Notes: generated by a model from the letters alone, not told the origin. Counted from the stretch's first letter, positions 53,826-64,000 are shown. The stretch: DNA of 64,000 nt from Brevundimonas sp. UBA6550 (GCF_002434505.1 NZ_DJKE01000008.1:485300-549299), one strand, 5' to 3'. A program made the numbers and translations.

Positions 53826-54854
53826 TCAGGCCTCCACGTAGACGTCGGTATAGAGCTCGGACGGATCGGGTTCCGGGCTCTCTTGGGCGAATTGAACAGC
53901 TTCGGCGACGATCGCCTTGATTTCGTTGTCGATGGCCTTCAGCTCCTCTTCGGTCGCCTTGGCGGCCGACAGCAGCATCTTCAGGTGATCGATCGGGTCG
54001 CGGGTCTTCTTGACCTCGTCGACCTCTTCCTTGGTGCGGTATTTCGCCGGGTCGGACATCGAGTGGCCGCGATAGCGATAGGTCTTCACTTCCAGGATGA
54101 AGGGGCCGCCGCCCTCGCGGGCGCGCTCCACCGCGCGGGCCGTGGCGTCGCGCACGGCCAGAACGTCCATGCCGTCCACCTGCTCGCCCGGAATGCCGAA
54201 GCTGGCGCCGCGCTGGTACAGTTCGGTCGTCGAGGACGAGCGTTCGATGCTCGTGCCCATGGCGTACTGGTTGTTCTCGATGATGTAGATGGCCGGCAGC
54301 TTCCACAGCTGCGCCATGTTGAAGCTCTCGTACACCTGACCCTGGTTCGAGGCGCCGTCGCCGAAATAGACGAAGGCCACCGAATCGTCGCCGCGATACT
54401 TGCCCGCGAAAGCCAGGCCGGTGCCCAGCGCCACCTGGGCGCCGACGATGCCGTGACCGCCGTAGAAGCCGGTCGGCACATCGAACATGTGCATCGAGCC
54501 GCCCTTGCCCTTGGACGACCCGCCGCTGCGGCCGGTCAGCTCGGCCATGACCTCTTTCGGATCCATGCCGGCGGCCAGCATATGGCCGTGGTCGCGGTAG
54601 CCGGTGATGATCTTGTCGTGGCCCTGTTTGACGCTCTCCTGAACGCCCACCGCCACGGCTTCCTGGCCGATATACAGGTGGCAGAAGCCGCCGATCAGAC
54701 CCATGCCGTACAGCTGGCCCGCGCGCTCCTCGAAGCGGCGGATCAGAACCATCTCGCGATAGAAGCGAAGCAGGTCTTCCTTGGACGCCGTCGGCGTGTT
54801 GGGCAGTTTGTCAGGCGTGGTCGTCTGAGCGGATTTGGCTGGGGCTTTTGCCAT
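53826..54854 (-). CDS. pdhA: Pyruvate dehydrogenase E1 alpha
   Basis: 342 residues. Thiamine-diphosphate-binding subunit: GGSMHMFDVPTGFYGGHGIVGAQVALGTGLAFA, the TPP motif FVYFGDGASNQGQVYESFNMAQLWKLPAIYIIENN, and the loop YRYRGHSMSDPAKYRTKEEVDEV, where the eukaryotic enzyme has its phosphorylation serines. The first gene of the cluster, four bases before pdhB. A leftward promoter should lie in the 135-base gap to the FtsB-like gene. Confidence 0.95.
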   Translation of the reverse strand: MAKAPAKSAQTTTPDKLPNTPTASKEDLLRFYREMVLIRRFEERAGQLYGMGLIGGFCHLYIGQEAVAVGVQESVKQGHDKIITGYRDHGHMLAAGMDPKEVMAELTGRSGGSSKGKGGSMHMFDVPTGFYGGHGIVGAQVALGTGLAFAGKYRGDDSVAFVYFGDGASNQGQVYESFNMAQLWKLPAIYIIENNQYAMGTSIERSSSTTELYQRGASFGIPGEQVDGMDVLAVRDATARAVERAREGGGPFILEVKTYRYRGHSMSDPAKYRTKEEVDEVKKTRDPIDHLKMLLSAAKATEEELKAIDNEIKAIVAEAVQFAQESPEPDPSELYTDVYVEA

Positions 54855-54989
54855 CCGGTATCTCCCGGCTAGGCGTCAGGAAGCGACGCCTTCTTATCGT
54901 TACGGAAGGGGGCTTTAGCAGCCTTCCTTCCCGGAACGCAAAGGGGTGCGGGCCGGGCTGTAACAATAGTTCAAGTGGCCGCTGCGGCT

Positions 54990-55301
54990 TCAGCCCTGCG
55001 CAGCCGGCGCCGAGACGCGGATCACATAGTCGCGCGGATCGGAAAAGCCCAGGACGGCGCGCGCGCGTTCCTCAAGCAAGTCGCGCGACAGGCTGTCGCT
55101 GCGCAGATATCGGACCCGGGTCTCCAGGTCGCGCCTCTGTTCGGTCAGATGCGCCAACTGATCTTCGCGCTGACCCAGCAGCGCATCGCGCGAGGCGCCG
55201 CTCAGCAACCCGCGTTCACCCGTCAACGCCTGCACGCCAAGATAGGCGAGCAACAGCAGCAGGGCACAGGACACGCGGTAAGGTTTCATCCGTTCGGGCA
55301 C
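54990..55301 (-). CDS. FtsB/DivIC-like septum formation initiator
   Basis: 103 residues: one N-terminal membrane helix (VSCALLLLLAYLGVQALTG), a coiled coil (REDQLAHLTEQRRDLETRVRYLRSDSLSRDLLEERAR) and the short conserved end ARAVLGFSDPRDYVIRV. This is the FtsB/DivIC layout, and the gene lies beside eno as ftsB does in many proteobacteria. A GTG at 55301 with GGAG eight bases upstream is the likely start; an ATG at 55289 is the alternative. Predicted divisome component. Confidence 0.85.
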   Translation of the reverse strand: MPERMKPYRVSCALLLLLAYLGVQALTGERGLLSGASRDALLGQREDQLAHLTEQRRDLETRVRYLRSDSLSRDLLEERARAVLGFSDPRDYVIRVSAPAAQG

Positions 55302-55427
55302 TTAAGACGCTCCTTCTGAGCGCGAGAACACAGTTCATGAACCGTGCCCGAAAATGCCTAACGAAATGTAGCTTGACCGTAAGAAAGTCGGCGAAGAACG
55401 CTGATTCTCCGCCGACAATTCCGGCGC

Positions 55428-56738
<1,311 letters not shown>

Positions 56739-56794
56739 TCAGACGGGTTTAGCCGCCCGTCCGCCAAAGGCCAATGCCGCCGTGCGCCGTCAGG

Positions 56795-57430
56795 TCAGGA
56801 ACAGCCCTCGACCAACTGAATCGACGGGCCGCCGGCGTGGATGGCCATGACCTTGCCGTCCGTGCCGATCTCGTAGCGGACGCCGCGCGCCGAAGGATCG
56901 GTGACATAATTGGTGGAGCCGCCCTTCGACCAAGCGAACAGATCCTCGGCCGGCGCGGCCTGATACTTGTGCGGCTCGGCGAAGATCGACCCGCCATAGG
57001 CCTGTTTGACCGCCATGGCCGTGTCGCCCAGACCGAAGCCGCGGTCTGTCTTGATCCTGGCGTCGCGCATCAGGGTGATTCGCGTCAACTTGCCGTCCTG
57101 AATCATGACGTTGACGCCTTGCGGCGCGCGGGCGGGATGGAACTGGTCGCAGACCTCGGGTTCCGCGCCGCCGACGGCGTTCGGGTTGGCCCGGTCGCCC
57201 CAGGCCGCGATCAGATCGGCCTTGCTCATGCCGATCCGCGCCGCGCCTAACCCTTCTGCGGTCAGGATGTTGGGATCGGCCGCAGGCGTCGCGGCCGGGG
57301 CCTCCACAGCGGGCGTCATGGCCGCCGGAGCCTCGGTCGCCGGCGCTCCTGCCGCCGGTCGGTCGTCGCGCCCGCAGGCGGCAAGGGTCAGAAGCGCGCA
57401 GGCGCTGACGGCTGTGAGACGAATCATCAT
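56795..57430 (-). CDS. Putative lipoprotein (211 aa)
   Basis: Lipoprotein signal MMIRLTAVSACALLTLAACG with lipobox Cys, a low-complexity Ala/Pro linker (about 22-55), then a soluble domain (AARIGMSKADLIAAWGDRANPN, ARIKTDRGFGLGDTAMAVKQAYG, GVRYEIGTDGKVMAIHAGG). The domain repeats a G-(x)2-K/A-pattern seen in envelope proteins of unknown function. GGAG lies eight bases before the ATG at 57430. Likely attached to the outer or inner membrane; role unknown. Confidence 0.78.
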   Translation of the reverse strand: MMIRLTAVSACALLTLAACGRDDRPAAGAPATEAPAAMTPAVEAPAATPAADPNILTAEGLGAARIGMSKADLIAAWGDRANPNAVGGAEPEVCDQFHPARAPQGVNVMIQDGKLTRITLMRDARIKTDRGFGLGDTAMAVKQAYGGSIFAEPHKYQAAPAEDLFAWSKGGSTNYVTDPSARGVRYEIGTDGKVMAIHAGGPSIQLVEGCS

Positions 57431-57469
57431 GCAGTGATCTCCAATGGAAACTTCACCGCACGGAACGCA

Positions 57470-57500
57470 CGAAAACGGCGCGCGGATCACCGCGCGCCGT
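57470..57500 (-). terminator. Intrinsic terminator after rpmF
   Basis: ACGGCGCGCGG (57475-57485) and CCGCGCGCCGT (57490-57500) form a perfect 11-bp stem with an ATCA loop. On the - strand it is followed by TTTTCGTG, so it ends the rpmF transcript. Confidence 0.85.
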
Positions 57501-57542
57501 ATAAATTCTCGTTCGACCCTCGGGCCGACGTCCGTGAAAGAC

Positions 57543-57725
57543 CTAGTCTTCCTTGGGCGTGATGACCTGACGACCGCGATAGGTGCCGGTCTTCAGGTCG
57601 ATGTGGTGCGGGCGCTTCAGCTCGCCCGTGTCCTTGTCCTCGACGTACACGTTCGAGGTCAGGGCGTCGTGGGCGCGGCGCATGTTGCGACGCGAGGGGG
57701 ATACTTTGCGCTTCGGAACGGCCAT
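57543..57725 (-). CDS. rpmF: 50S ribosomal protein L32
   Basis: 60 residues: [20 protein letters not shown] then [19 protein letters not shown]. The zinc-ribbon cysteines of some L32 proteins are absent, as in many alphaproteobacteria (C-minus form). Single gene with its own terminator; the usual downstream plsX is not next to it here. Confidence 0.95.
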   Translation of the reverse strand: MAVPKRKVSPSRRNMRRAHDALTSNVYVEDKDTGELKRPHHIDLKTGTYRGRQVITPKED

Positions 57726-57878
57726 GTCCGTCTCAATCTTCTAAGTCGGGCGCCGCTCAGAGCCTAAGCCTGTCTGGCGCGAAAACGATAGCGGCGGCCC
57801 CCACCCCTCATCAGAGGTATGCAGAGCCGCCACGCGAGGCGCGGCTTATGCATGAACCGCGCGACGATTTCAAGGCGT

Positions 57879-58430
57879 TTAAGCAGGCGTCAGACGACGC
57901 ACGATCCTGGCCGGATTGCCGACCACCACGGCGTCGGAAGGCACATCCCTGGCGACCACCGCGCCGGCCCCGATGACCGAGCGATCCCCAATGGTCACGC
58001 CGGCCAGAACGATGGCGCCGCCCCCGATCCACACGTCGTCGCCGATGAAGATGGGCCGGGCCGTCTCCTCGCCCCGGCGGGCGACCGCATCCAGCGGATG
58101 CTCGGGCGTCAGCAGCTGAACGCCCGGCCCGGCCTGGAAGTTGTCGCCGATTCGAATCTCCGCGCAGTCCAGGAAGACGCAGTTGGCGTTTGCGAAGGCC
58201 CGCGCACCCAGATGGATATTGACGCCATAGTCGCAGAAGAAGCCCGGCATGATCACCGCCTTGCCGTCCGCGGCCTTCACCAGTTGGTTGACCAGGGCGC
58301 TGCGACGGTCGCGATCCGGCTCGGCGTTGATGGCGACCGTCAGGCCAACCGCCCGCGCGCGTCCGTCCCGCAGGTCCGCGTCGCCCGGATCATAGGGCAG
58401 GCCCGCCAGCATCTTCTCGCGCTCGGTCAT
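57879..58430 (-). CDS. Maltose/galactoside O-acetyltransferase-like protein
   Basis: 183 residues with a left-handed beta-helix (hexapeptide repeats): VNIHLGARAFANANCVFLDCAEIRIGDNFQAGPGVQLLTPEHPLD then IGDDVWIGGGAIVLAGVTIGDRSVIGAGAVVARDVPSDAVVVGNPARIV. The N-terminal TEREKMLAGLPYDPGDADL is the Maa/LacA signature. It acetylates sugars or related acceptors using acetyl-CoA; the substrate is unknown. The start overlaps the stop of the FAD oxidoreductase by four bases. Confidence 0.87.
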   Translation of the reverse strand: MTEREKMLAGLPYDPGDADLRDGRARAVGLTVAINAEPDRDRRSALVNQLVKAADGKAVIMPGFFCDYGVNIHLGARAFANANCVFLDCAEIRIGDNFQAGPGVQLLTPEHPLDAVARRGEETARPIFIGDDVWIGGGAIVLAGVTIGDRSVIGAGAVVARDVPSDAVVVGNPARIVRRLTPA

Positions 58431-59548
58431 TGCGTCTCCGTCAGGGCGTCCGCCACGGCCTCGCCGATGGCCAGGGAACTGGTCAGGCCGGGGCTTTCGA
58501 TGCCGAACAGGGCCATCAGGCCGTCGATGCCGTGTTGGTCGCGGTCATGCAACTGAAAGTCCGGCTGCGGCTCGCCCGGACTATGCAGCTTGGGTCTGAT
58601 CCCCGCATAGTCCGGCGTCAGGGCGCCGTCGGGCAGGCCGGGCCAGAAGCGGCGGATATAGCGCGCGAATTCGTCGGCCTTGGCCGGATCGACCGAATAA
58701 TCCTCGACCTCGACATAGGCCAGATCGGGGCCGAACACCCCCTGCCCTCCCAGGTCCTTGCGATAGTGGGTGCCCAGGGCTCCGGGAATGGGCGGAGGAT
58801 AGATCAGCCGATCGAACGGCGCCTTGCCGACCAGCCGGAAATAGACGCCCTTGCCGAAATGACCGGCCGGGATGTCCTGGGCCGGATAGCCTTCGATCTG
58901 CGCGGCGACGGCTTGCGCCGACAGGCCGGGCGCGGTGACCAGAAGGCGGCTGGTGACGGTCATCGCCCCCTCCCCGCCGACACGAACGGAAAATCCGCCG
59001 CCCGGCATCGGCTCGGCGCCGTCGAACGGGGCGGATGTCACGACCGACCCGCCCGCATCCTCGATCTCGCCCTGCAAAGCCAGCATGTAGCCGTGACTGT
59101 CGAACAGGCCGCTCTCGGGCGAGAGGATGGCGGCATGGGCGTTCAGTTCCGGCTCCAGCGCCCGTGCTTGGGCGCCGGTCAGATGCTCCAGCCCCTCGAC
59201 GCCATTCGCCGTCGCCTGTTCGAAGATGGCCTCGATCCGCCCGACCTCGGCCTCTTCGGTGGCCACGACCAGCTTGCCGCATTTCCAGTGGTCGATCTTG
59301 CGACTGGCCAGAAAGTCATACAGGGCCCGCCGTCCCTCAACGCAAAAACGGGCCTTCAAAGAGCCGGTCGGATAATAGAGCCCGCCGTGGATCACCTCGG
59401 AATTGCGCGACGAGACGCCCTGGCCGATGTGGCCTTCCTTCTCCAGCACCAGCACCGTCAGGCCCCGTTTCGACAACGCCCGACCGCAGGCCAGGCCCAC
59501 AGCGCCCGCGCCCACGACGGTCGCGTCGAAATCAAACACGCTCAGCAA
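58427..59548 (-). CDS. FAD-dependent oxidoreductase, LhgO-like
   Basis: 373 residues of the DAO superfamily. The N-terminal FAD site is ATVVGAGAVGLACGRALSKRGLTVLVLEKE, followed by GQGVSSRNSEVIHGGLYYPTGSLKARFCVEGRR, closely resembling L-2-hydroxyglutarate oxidase (LhgO). The C-terminal FQLHDRDQHGIDGLMALFGIESPGLTSSLAIGEAVAD completes the FAD fold. Likely oxidises a 2-hydroxy acid, feeding electrons to the quinone pool; the substrate is inferred from family. Confidence 0.82.
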   Translation of the reverse strand: MLSVFDFDATVVGAGAVGLACGRALSKRGLTVLVLEKEGHIGQGVSSRNSEVIHGGLYYPTGSLKARFCVEGRRALYDFLASRKIDHWKCGKLVVATEEAEVGRIEAIFEQATANGVEGLEHLTGAQARALEPELNAHAAILSPESGLFDSHGYMLALQGEIEDAGGSVVTSAPFDGAEPMPGGGFSVRVGGEGAMTVTSRLLVTAPGLSAQAVAAQIEGYPAQDIPAGHFGKGVYFRLVGKAPFDRLIYPPPIPGALGTHYRKDLGGQGVFGPDLAYVEVEDYSVDPAKADEFARYIRRFWPGLPDGALTPDYAGIRPKLHSPGEPQPDFQLHDRDQHGIDGLMALFGIESPGLTSSLAIGEAVADALTETQ

Positions 59549-59790
59549 AACTCAGCCATCTTCGGGCTCAAGAACAGCAACAGAGGCCACAACGGCAGGA
59601 TCGCAAAGCCCCACCAAGCGCGTGGCTCATTGCGGACAGCAAACGCTTGCCAGCCATTTATCAGAACGCCGATGATGGCGATCGGCAAGGTCAATGCGCT
59701 CATGATGAAGAGATGTGCTGGCCATCCTGTACATGAATCGCTCGCCATTCCGGACATGGCCGCGAACAGCAACAGCATGGGAGAGGCCAA
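59542..59790 (-). CDS. Small hypothetical membrane protein (82 aa)
   Basis: Unrecognised. Hydrophobic stretches MASPMLLLFAAMSGMA, FIMSALTLPIAIIGVLINGW and WWGFAILPLWPLLLFLS suggest two or three membrane helices. Its stop overlaps the start of the LhgO-like gene by a few bases. Local base composition is lower in GC than the flanks. Support is limited to the layout. Confidence 0.45.
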   Translation of the reverse strand: MASPMLLLFAAMSGMASDSCTGWPAHLFIMSALTLPIAIIGVLINGWQAFAVRNEPRAWWGFAILPLWPLLLFLSPKMAEFC

Positions 59791-59882
59791 GACAAATGCA
59801 CATGTCGACAGAATAAGAACCGTGAGCAGAATCCAACTGCGACGTTTGTATAATACAGGCTTGGTTCCGACATCGGGCGTCC

Positions 59883-60329
59883 TCAGCCAAAACGCCTGGC
59901 GGCTTCGCTTTCAAAACACCCTATCAGCTTTTCCACCGCCCGGTCGAAGTTGGCCGACAGCATCAGGTCCAGCATTCGCGACTTGAAGGCGAAGTCGATC
60001 ATGAACTCCAGCCGCGTGCCCTCGGGATGCGGGAAGAACTCCCAGCGGTTCTTCAGGTGTTTGAACGGCCCGCGCAGCAAGCCGACCTCGACCTTGGGCG
60101 CATTGCGATCATGCCGGACCCAGGTCGAGAACCGCTCTTTCAGCACCGCAAACCCGACGCCCGCCTCGGCGTCCACCACGGTCACGCCCTCGCCCTCGAC
60201 CCGGTCGTTCCAGACGCGCATCGACGTGACCCAGGGCACGAAGTCGGGATAGGCCCGCACGTCGGCGACCAGATCGGCAAGCTGTTCTGGCGCATAGGGA
60301 AGAATGCGCGTGACGCGGTGGACGGCCAT
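59883..60329 (-). CDS. RatA/COQ10-family START protein
   Basis: 148 residues. Polyketide-cyclase/START fold: VTRILPYAPEQLADLVADVRAYPDFVPWVTSMRV at the start, LRGPFKHLKNRWEFFPHPEGTRLEFMIDFAFKSRMLDLM toward the end. Homologues bind coenzyme Q and support respiration (COQ10); in E. coli the same family is named RatA. It is eight bases after lipA in the same direction, so probably co-transcribed. Confidence 0.88.
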   Translation of the reverse strand: MAVHRVTRILPYAPEQLADLVADVRAYPDFVPWVTSMRVWNDRVEGEGVTVVDAEAGVGFAVLKERFSTWVRHDRNAPKVEVGLLRGPFKHLKNRWEFFPHPEGTRLEFMIDFAFKSRMLDLMLSANFDRAVEKLIGCFESEAARRFG

Positions 60330-60336
60330 GAAGGAC

Positions 60337-61299
60337 TTAGCGCTTCAGCTGCGCCTCGCGCGCGGCCTTCAGCCGGGCGAAGTCGTCGCCGGCATGGTGC
60401 GACGAGCGCGTCAGCGGCGACGAGGACACCATCAGGAAGCCCTTGGCCCAGGCGATCGCCTCATAGGCCTTGAACTCTTCCGGCGTGACGAAGCGGTCGA
60501 TGGCGGCGTGCTTGCGCGTCGGCTGCAGATATTGGCCGATGGTGATGAAATCGACGCCGGCGGACCGCATGTCGTCCATTACCTGCATGACCTCTTCCTT
60601 GGTCTCGCCCAGGCCGACCATGATGCCGGACTTGGTGAACTGCTCGGGGTCGCGTTCCTTGACCATCTGCAGCAGACGCAGGGAATGGAAGTAACGCGCG
60701 CCCGGCCGGATCTTCAGATACAGGCGCGGCACGGTCTCCAGATTGTGGTTGAAGACGTCGGGCTTGGCGTCGATCATCACCGCCGCCGCACCATCCTTCC
60801 TCAGGAAGTCAGGCGTCAGAATCTCGATGGTGGTGTTCGGCGCCTGCAGGCGGATCTGACGCACCACCTCGGCGAAGTGGGCGGCGCCGCCGTCGGCGAC
60901 GTCATCGCGATCTACCGAGGTGATGACGACGTGGTTCAGGCCCATCTGATGGACCGCCAGACCCACCTTGCCTGGCTCTTCGGGGTCCAGAGGCTGGGGC
61001 AGACCCGTCTTGACGTTGCAGAAGGCGCAGGCCCGCGTGCAGGTGTCGCCCATGATCATAAGGGTGGCGTGCTTCTGGCTCCAGCACTCGCCGATGTTCG
61101 GGCAGGCCGCTTCCTCGCAGACCGTCACCAACCCCTTGGAGCGGACGATGTCCTTGGTGGCGTTGTACTGGCCCGAACCGGGCGCCTTGACCCGCAGCCA
61201 GTCGGGCTTTTTCAGAACCACCGATTCCGGCCGGTTCTGCTTTTCCGGGTGACGCAGCTCCGACGGCTTGCGCTGCAGGGTGTCGATCAGGGTGACCAT
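60337..61299 (-). CDS. lipA: Lipoyl synthase
   Basis: 320 residues. Radical-SAM enzyme that inserts sulfur into octanoyl groups on lipoyl domains, here presumably pdhB and pdhC products. [13 protein letters not shown] carries the auxiliary cluster cysteines and [13 protein letters not shown] the radical-SAM CxxxCxx[21 protein letters not shown] and [18 protein letters not shown] are also typical. Start is the ATG of [10 protein letters not shown] at 61299, the normal N-terminus. Confidence 0.95.
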   Translation of the reverse strand: MVTLIDTLQRKPSELRHPEKQNRPESVVLKKPDWLRVKAPGSGQYNATKDIVRSKGLVTVCEEAACPNIGECWSQKHATLMIMGDTCTRACAFCNVKTGLPQPLDPEEPGKVGLAVHQMGLNHVVITSVDRDDVADGGAAHFAEVVRQIRLQAPNTTIEILTPDFLRKDGAAAVMIDAKPDVFNHNLETVPRLYLKIRPGARYFHSLRLLQMVKERDPEQFTKSGIMVGLGETKEEVMQVMDDMRSAGVDFITIGQYLQPTRKHAAIDRFVTPEEFKAYEAIAWAKGFLMVSSSPLTRSSHHAGDDFARLKAAREAQLKR

Positions 61300-61470
61300 G
61301 GCCGGTATTTCGGCTTTCCGCGCCCGGAAGGCAAGGCACAGCCGGTTACAGACCGCGACCGCACGGGAACTCACGCGACGTTACGCATCTTTTCAAGAAG
61401 ACGCGGCGTCATTAATGACTGACGCCCGAACAACAGAGAGGGCCCTTTGCGCCCTCCATAGGAGACGCGC

Positions 61471-63024
61471 TTGCGCCAGGCCCTGGATCCGTCGCTGTAC
61501 GAACAAACCCTGATCGACGCCCTGATCGAGGCGCGCGCGCGGTTCGGCGACAAGGAAATCCTGGAAGACCAGGACCGTCACCCCCTGACCTACACCGGCC
61601 TGATCCGCGCCGCCTTCGTGCTGGGCCGCAAGATCGCGCAGATGACCGAACGGGGCGAGCGGGTCGCCATCCTGCTGCCGTCGTCGATGGGCGTGGTCGT
61701 CACCTTCTTCGGCCTGCACGCCCATGGCCGCGTGCCGGTGATGCTGAACTTCACCGCCGGAGAAGCCAATCTGAAGGCGGCCATCAAGGCGTCGGGCGTC
61801 AAGAAGGTGCTGACCGCAAAACGCTTCATCGACCAGGCCAAGCTGGACGACCTGATCGTGGAGTTGAAGAAGGTCGCCGACGTCGTCTGGCTGGACGATG
61901 TGCGAAAGACCATCGGTCTGGCCGACAAGCTGTATGGTCTGGCCGCCGGCGCCGCCCCCAAGCGGTTCCGCGTCAGGACCGACCCGGATGCGCCGGGCGT
62001 TGTCCTGTTCACCTCCGGCAGTTTCGGCACGCCCAAAGGCGTGGTGCTGAGCCAGAAGAACCTGGTCGCCAATGCCCGACAGGTCGCGGCCCATATCGAC
62101 CTTGATCCGGCCTGGGTCATGTTCAATCCCCTGCCGACCTTCCACTGTTTCGGCCTGACCGGCGGCGTCATCCTGCCGCTGCTGCAGGGGCTGAAGGCGT
62201 TCCAGTATCCGTCGCCGCTCCACGCCAAACAGATCACCGACCTGCTGCCCCAGGTGAACGCCTCGATCCTGTTCGCGACCGACACCTTCCTGAGCCAGTA
62301 CGCCCGCGTCGCCGAACCGAACGACTTCGCCACCCTGAAGTTCGCCGTCGCCGGGGCCGAGAAGGTGCGCGAGGAGACCCGCGCCCTGTTCAATACCAAG
62401 TTCGGCGGCGTCGAACTGCTGGAGGGTTACGGCGCGACCGAGGCCTCGCCCGTCATCGCCGTGAACCACCCGGACCGCAACGCGCCGGGCACCGTGGGCC
62501 AGATGCTGCCGGGCATCGACTGGAAGCTGGAACCAGTCGAGGGGATCGAGGGCGGCGGCCGCCTGTTCCTGAAGGGCCCGAACGTCATGAGCGGCTATGT
62601 CACCTCGGCCGAACCGCTGGCCTGGGATGCGGTCGGCGACGACTGGCTGGACACCGGAGACATCGTGGACGTGGACGCCGAGGGCTACGTCACCATAAAG
62701 GGACGCGCCAAACGCTTCGCCAAAATCGGCGGCGAGATGGTGTCCCTGACGGCGGTGGAAGGCATCGCCGGCGCGGTCTGGCCCGAGCGTCGCCACGCCG
62801 TCGTCGCCATCCCCGACAGCCGCAAGGGCGAGAAACTGGTGCTGGTGACGGACCATGACGCGGCCGAGGTCGCGCCGCTGGCCGAATGGGCCCGCAACAA
62901 CGGCGCGCCGGAACTGATCGTGCCCAAGAAGATCGTCAAGGTCGCCGAAGTGCCCGTCCTGGGCACCGGCAAGACCGACTATGTCGCCATCCAGAAGATG
63001 GTCGAGGCGGAAAAGGCGGCCTGA
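61471..63024 (+). CDS. Acyl-CoA synthetase/acyl-ACP synthetase-like enzyme
   Basis: 517-residue ANL-superfamily adenylate-forming enzyme. P-loop GVVLFTSGSFGTPKGVVLSQKNLVAN, aromatic motif NPLPTFHCFGLTGGVI, LLEGYGATEASPVIAVN, DWLDTGDIVDVDAEGYVTIKGRAKRFAKIGGEMVS and the C-terminal catalytic lysine region VPVLGTGKTDYVAI. Closest in style to the synthetase half of Aas (2-acyl-glycerophosphoethanolamine acyltransferase). TTG start at 61471 with GGAG before it. The acyl substrate is unknown. Confidence 0.83.
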   Translation: MRQALDPSLYEQTLIDALIEARARFGDKEILEDQDRHPLTYTGLIRAAFVLGRKIAQMTERGERVAILLPSSMGVVVTFFGLHAHGRVPVMLNFTAGEANLKAAIKASGVKKVLTAKRFIDQAKLDDLIVELKKVADVVWLDDVRKTIGLADKLYGLAAGAAPKRFRVRTDPDAPGVVLFTSGSFGTPKGVVLSQKNLVANARQVAAHIDLDPAWVMFNPLPTFHCFGLTGGVILPLLQGLKAFQYPSPLHAKQITDLLPQVNASILFATDTFLSQYARVAEPNDFATLKFAVAGAEKVREETRALFNTKFGGVELLEGYGATEASPVIAVNHPDRNAPGTVGQMLPGIDWKLEPVEGIEGGGRLFLKGPNVMSGYVTSAEPLAWDAVGDDWLDTGDIVDVDAEGYVTIKGRAKRFAKIGGEMVSLTAVEGIAGAVWPERRHAVVAIPDSRKGEKLVLVTDHDAAEVAPLAEWARNNGAPELIVPKKIVKVAEVPVLGTGKTDYVAIQKMVEAEKAA

Positions 63025-63042
63025 TCGGGCCGCCCCTCGACG

Positions 63043-63801
63043 TCAGCCGATCCGCACGCCGGTCATCGAGATCGAACCGCCGTCGATGTGGTCGTTGAAG
63101 AAGCTGACGGGTTCGCCCGGCTGCTGCTGGGCGGCGATATAGAGGACGGGCAGATAGTGTTCGTCGGTCGGCACGCTCAGTTGCGCGTCCTCGGCCAGGT
63201 CCACCCAATCGATCAGGGCGTCATGGTCCCTGCGTTCGAACGCCGCCTTCACCGCCTCGTTAAAGCCGGTCGCCCAGCCATAGGGCTCGGCCCCGCCCTC
63301 GCGCTTCCAGGTGCGCAGATTGTGCACGAAGTCGCCGGACCCGGCGATCACGATCCCCTCGTCCCGCAGCGGCGTCAGCGCCTTGGCCAGATCGTAGTGC
63401 TGACGCGCCGTCAGGTCGCGGTTCAGCGACAGTTGCACCACCGGCACGTCGGCCTCGGGCCAGACGTGGCACAGCACCGACCAGGTTCCGTGATCCAGAC
63501 CCCACTGTTGAGTCTGGACCGCGCCGGTCAGCGCCGACACCTGAGCCGCCAGTTCGGGCGAACCGGGCGCCGGATACTGCATCTCGTGAAGTTCGCGCGG
63601 GAAGTTGCCGAAATCGTGGATGGTTTCAGGCTTGTGTTGCGCTGTGACGCCCAGCCCGCGCGTCTCCCAGTGGGCGGAGATCATCACAACGCCCCGGGGC
63701 TTGCCGATGGCCTGGCCCAGGTCGCGCCAGGCGGCCCCATAGGGACCGCCCAACGCATTCATGGGCGAACCGTGGCCGAAGAAGACGGCGGGCTGGCGCA
63801 T
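63043..63801 (-). CDS. ygiD: YgiD-type class III extradiol dioxygenase
   Basis: 252 residues. AVFFGHGSPMNAL, VMISAHWETRGLGVT, WGLDHGTWSVLCHVWPEADVPVVQLSLN and IVIAGSGDFVHNLRTW supply the histidines of the LigB-like metal site of 4,5-DOPA dioxygenase proteins. The ATG at 63801 is used because the longer upstream frame has no family similarity. It ends just after the aas-like gene and lies four bases after wrbA in the same direction. Zinc or iron use and the true substrate are uncertain. Confidence 0.88.
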   Translation of the reverse strand: MRQPAVFFGHGSPMNALGGPYGAAWRDLGQAIGKPRGVVMISAHWETRGLGVTAQHKPETIHDFGNFPRELHEMQYPAPGSPELAAQVSALTGAVQTQQWGLDHGTWSVLCHVWPEADVPVVQLSLNRDLTARQHYDLAKALTPLRDEGIVIAGSGDFVHNLRTWKREGGAEPYGWATGFNEAVKAAFERRDHDALIDWVDLAEDAQLSVPTDEHYLPVLYIAAQQQPGEPVSFFNDHIDGGSISMTGVRIG

Positions 63802-63805
63802 GGGT

Positions 63806-64000
63806 TCAGCCGTGCAGCTTCTTGGCCAGTTCGGCGATGTGCTTGCCCTGGAAGCGCGCGCCGCCCAGGTCGATGTCGCTGGGCTGACGCGAGCCGTCGC
63901 CGCCGGTGATGGTCGAGGCGCCGTAGGGCGAACCGCCGTGGATCGCATCCAGCGTCATCTGCGCCTGATACGAATAGGGCAGACCGACCACCGGCATCCC
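63806..64000 (-). CDS. wrbA: WrbA NAD(P)H:quinone oxidoreductase, C-terminal part
   Basis: The last 64 residues before the window edge. [59 protein letters not shown] is the conserved end of WrbA/type IV NAD(P)H:quinone oxidoreductases, an FMN enzyme that reduces quinones by two electrons. The gene continues past 64000. It is likely co-transcribed with ygiD. Confidence 0.9.
   Translation of the reverse strand, partial: GMPVVGLPYSYQAQMTLDAIHGGSPYGASTITGGDGSRQPSDIDLGGARFQGKHIAELAKKLHG

Overview
The window reads as a high-GC alphaproteobacterial chromosome, most likely Caulobacterales and close to Brevundimonas. The reasons are a circularly permuted two-piece tmRNA followed by an alpha-type SspB, a pyruvate dehydrogenase cluster in which both E1-beta and E2 carry lipoyl domains and a DUF5076 gene sits between them, and the enolase - FtsB-like - pdhA/pdhB/pdhC order. 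The genus is an inference; there is no rRNA here to test it.

Positions 1-29.2 kb are a mosaic genomic island abutting a tRNA-Gln gene. Two Tn5053/Tn402-type (Tni) transposition modules lie at its ends in inverted orientation. The left one (788-2799, + strand) has an intact-looking TniA and a TniB cut off next to an internally deleted IS3-family element. The right one (23.6-28.2 kb, - strand) has TniA, TniB, TniQ and a serine resolvase, but its TniB has lost the Walker A lysine and the Walker B acidic pair. Between them are an overlapping operon of three tyrosine recombinases plus a small coiled-coil partner (3.75-9.3 kb), and a block of large nuclease and NTPase genes (10.1-23.4 kb).

That block is the most interesting part. 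A leftward operon encodes a HEPN-like protein of the TIGR02391/Ymh type, a KAP P-loop NTPase, a PIN nuclease and a 1325-residue protein joining a PD-(D/E)XK-like domain, TPR repeats, a GreA/GreB-C-like domain and a PIN-like domain. Facing away from it is a roughly 1425-residue NACHT-type NTPase with a C-terminal PD-(D/E)XK-like nuclease. Four-base start/stop overlaps, the concentration of nuclease and STAND/KAP modules, and the position beside a resolvase suggest a multi-gene anti-phage or abortive-infection system carried by the island. I do not recognise this combination as a named system.

From 29.4 kb the sequence is ordinary chromosome: tRNA-Pro, ilvC, a folate/thymidylate group (thyA, MazG-like pyrophosphatase, folA), an old yellow enzyme, Mrp, miaA, the ssrA-sspB trans-translation pair, fumC, small envelope and lipoprotein genes, a UvrD-type helicase, an ltrA-like gene broken by a one-base insertion, the pyruvate dehydrogenase cluster with glutathione peroxidase and lipoamide dehydrogenase, eno, rpmF, an LhgO-like oxidoreductase, a coenzyme-Q-binding START protein, lipoyl synthase, an acyl-CoA-synthetase-like enzyme, a YgiD-type dioxygenase and the 3' end of wrbA. 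The pdh genes, lpd and lipA fit together: LipA makes the lipoyl cofactor that E1-beta and E2 carry and that Lpd reoxidises. The small RNA and SspB also fit together: tmRNA tags stalled products and SspB hands the tag to ClpXP. Many genes here seem to use TTG or GTG starts, so several 5' ends differ from the first ATG.
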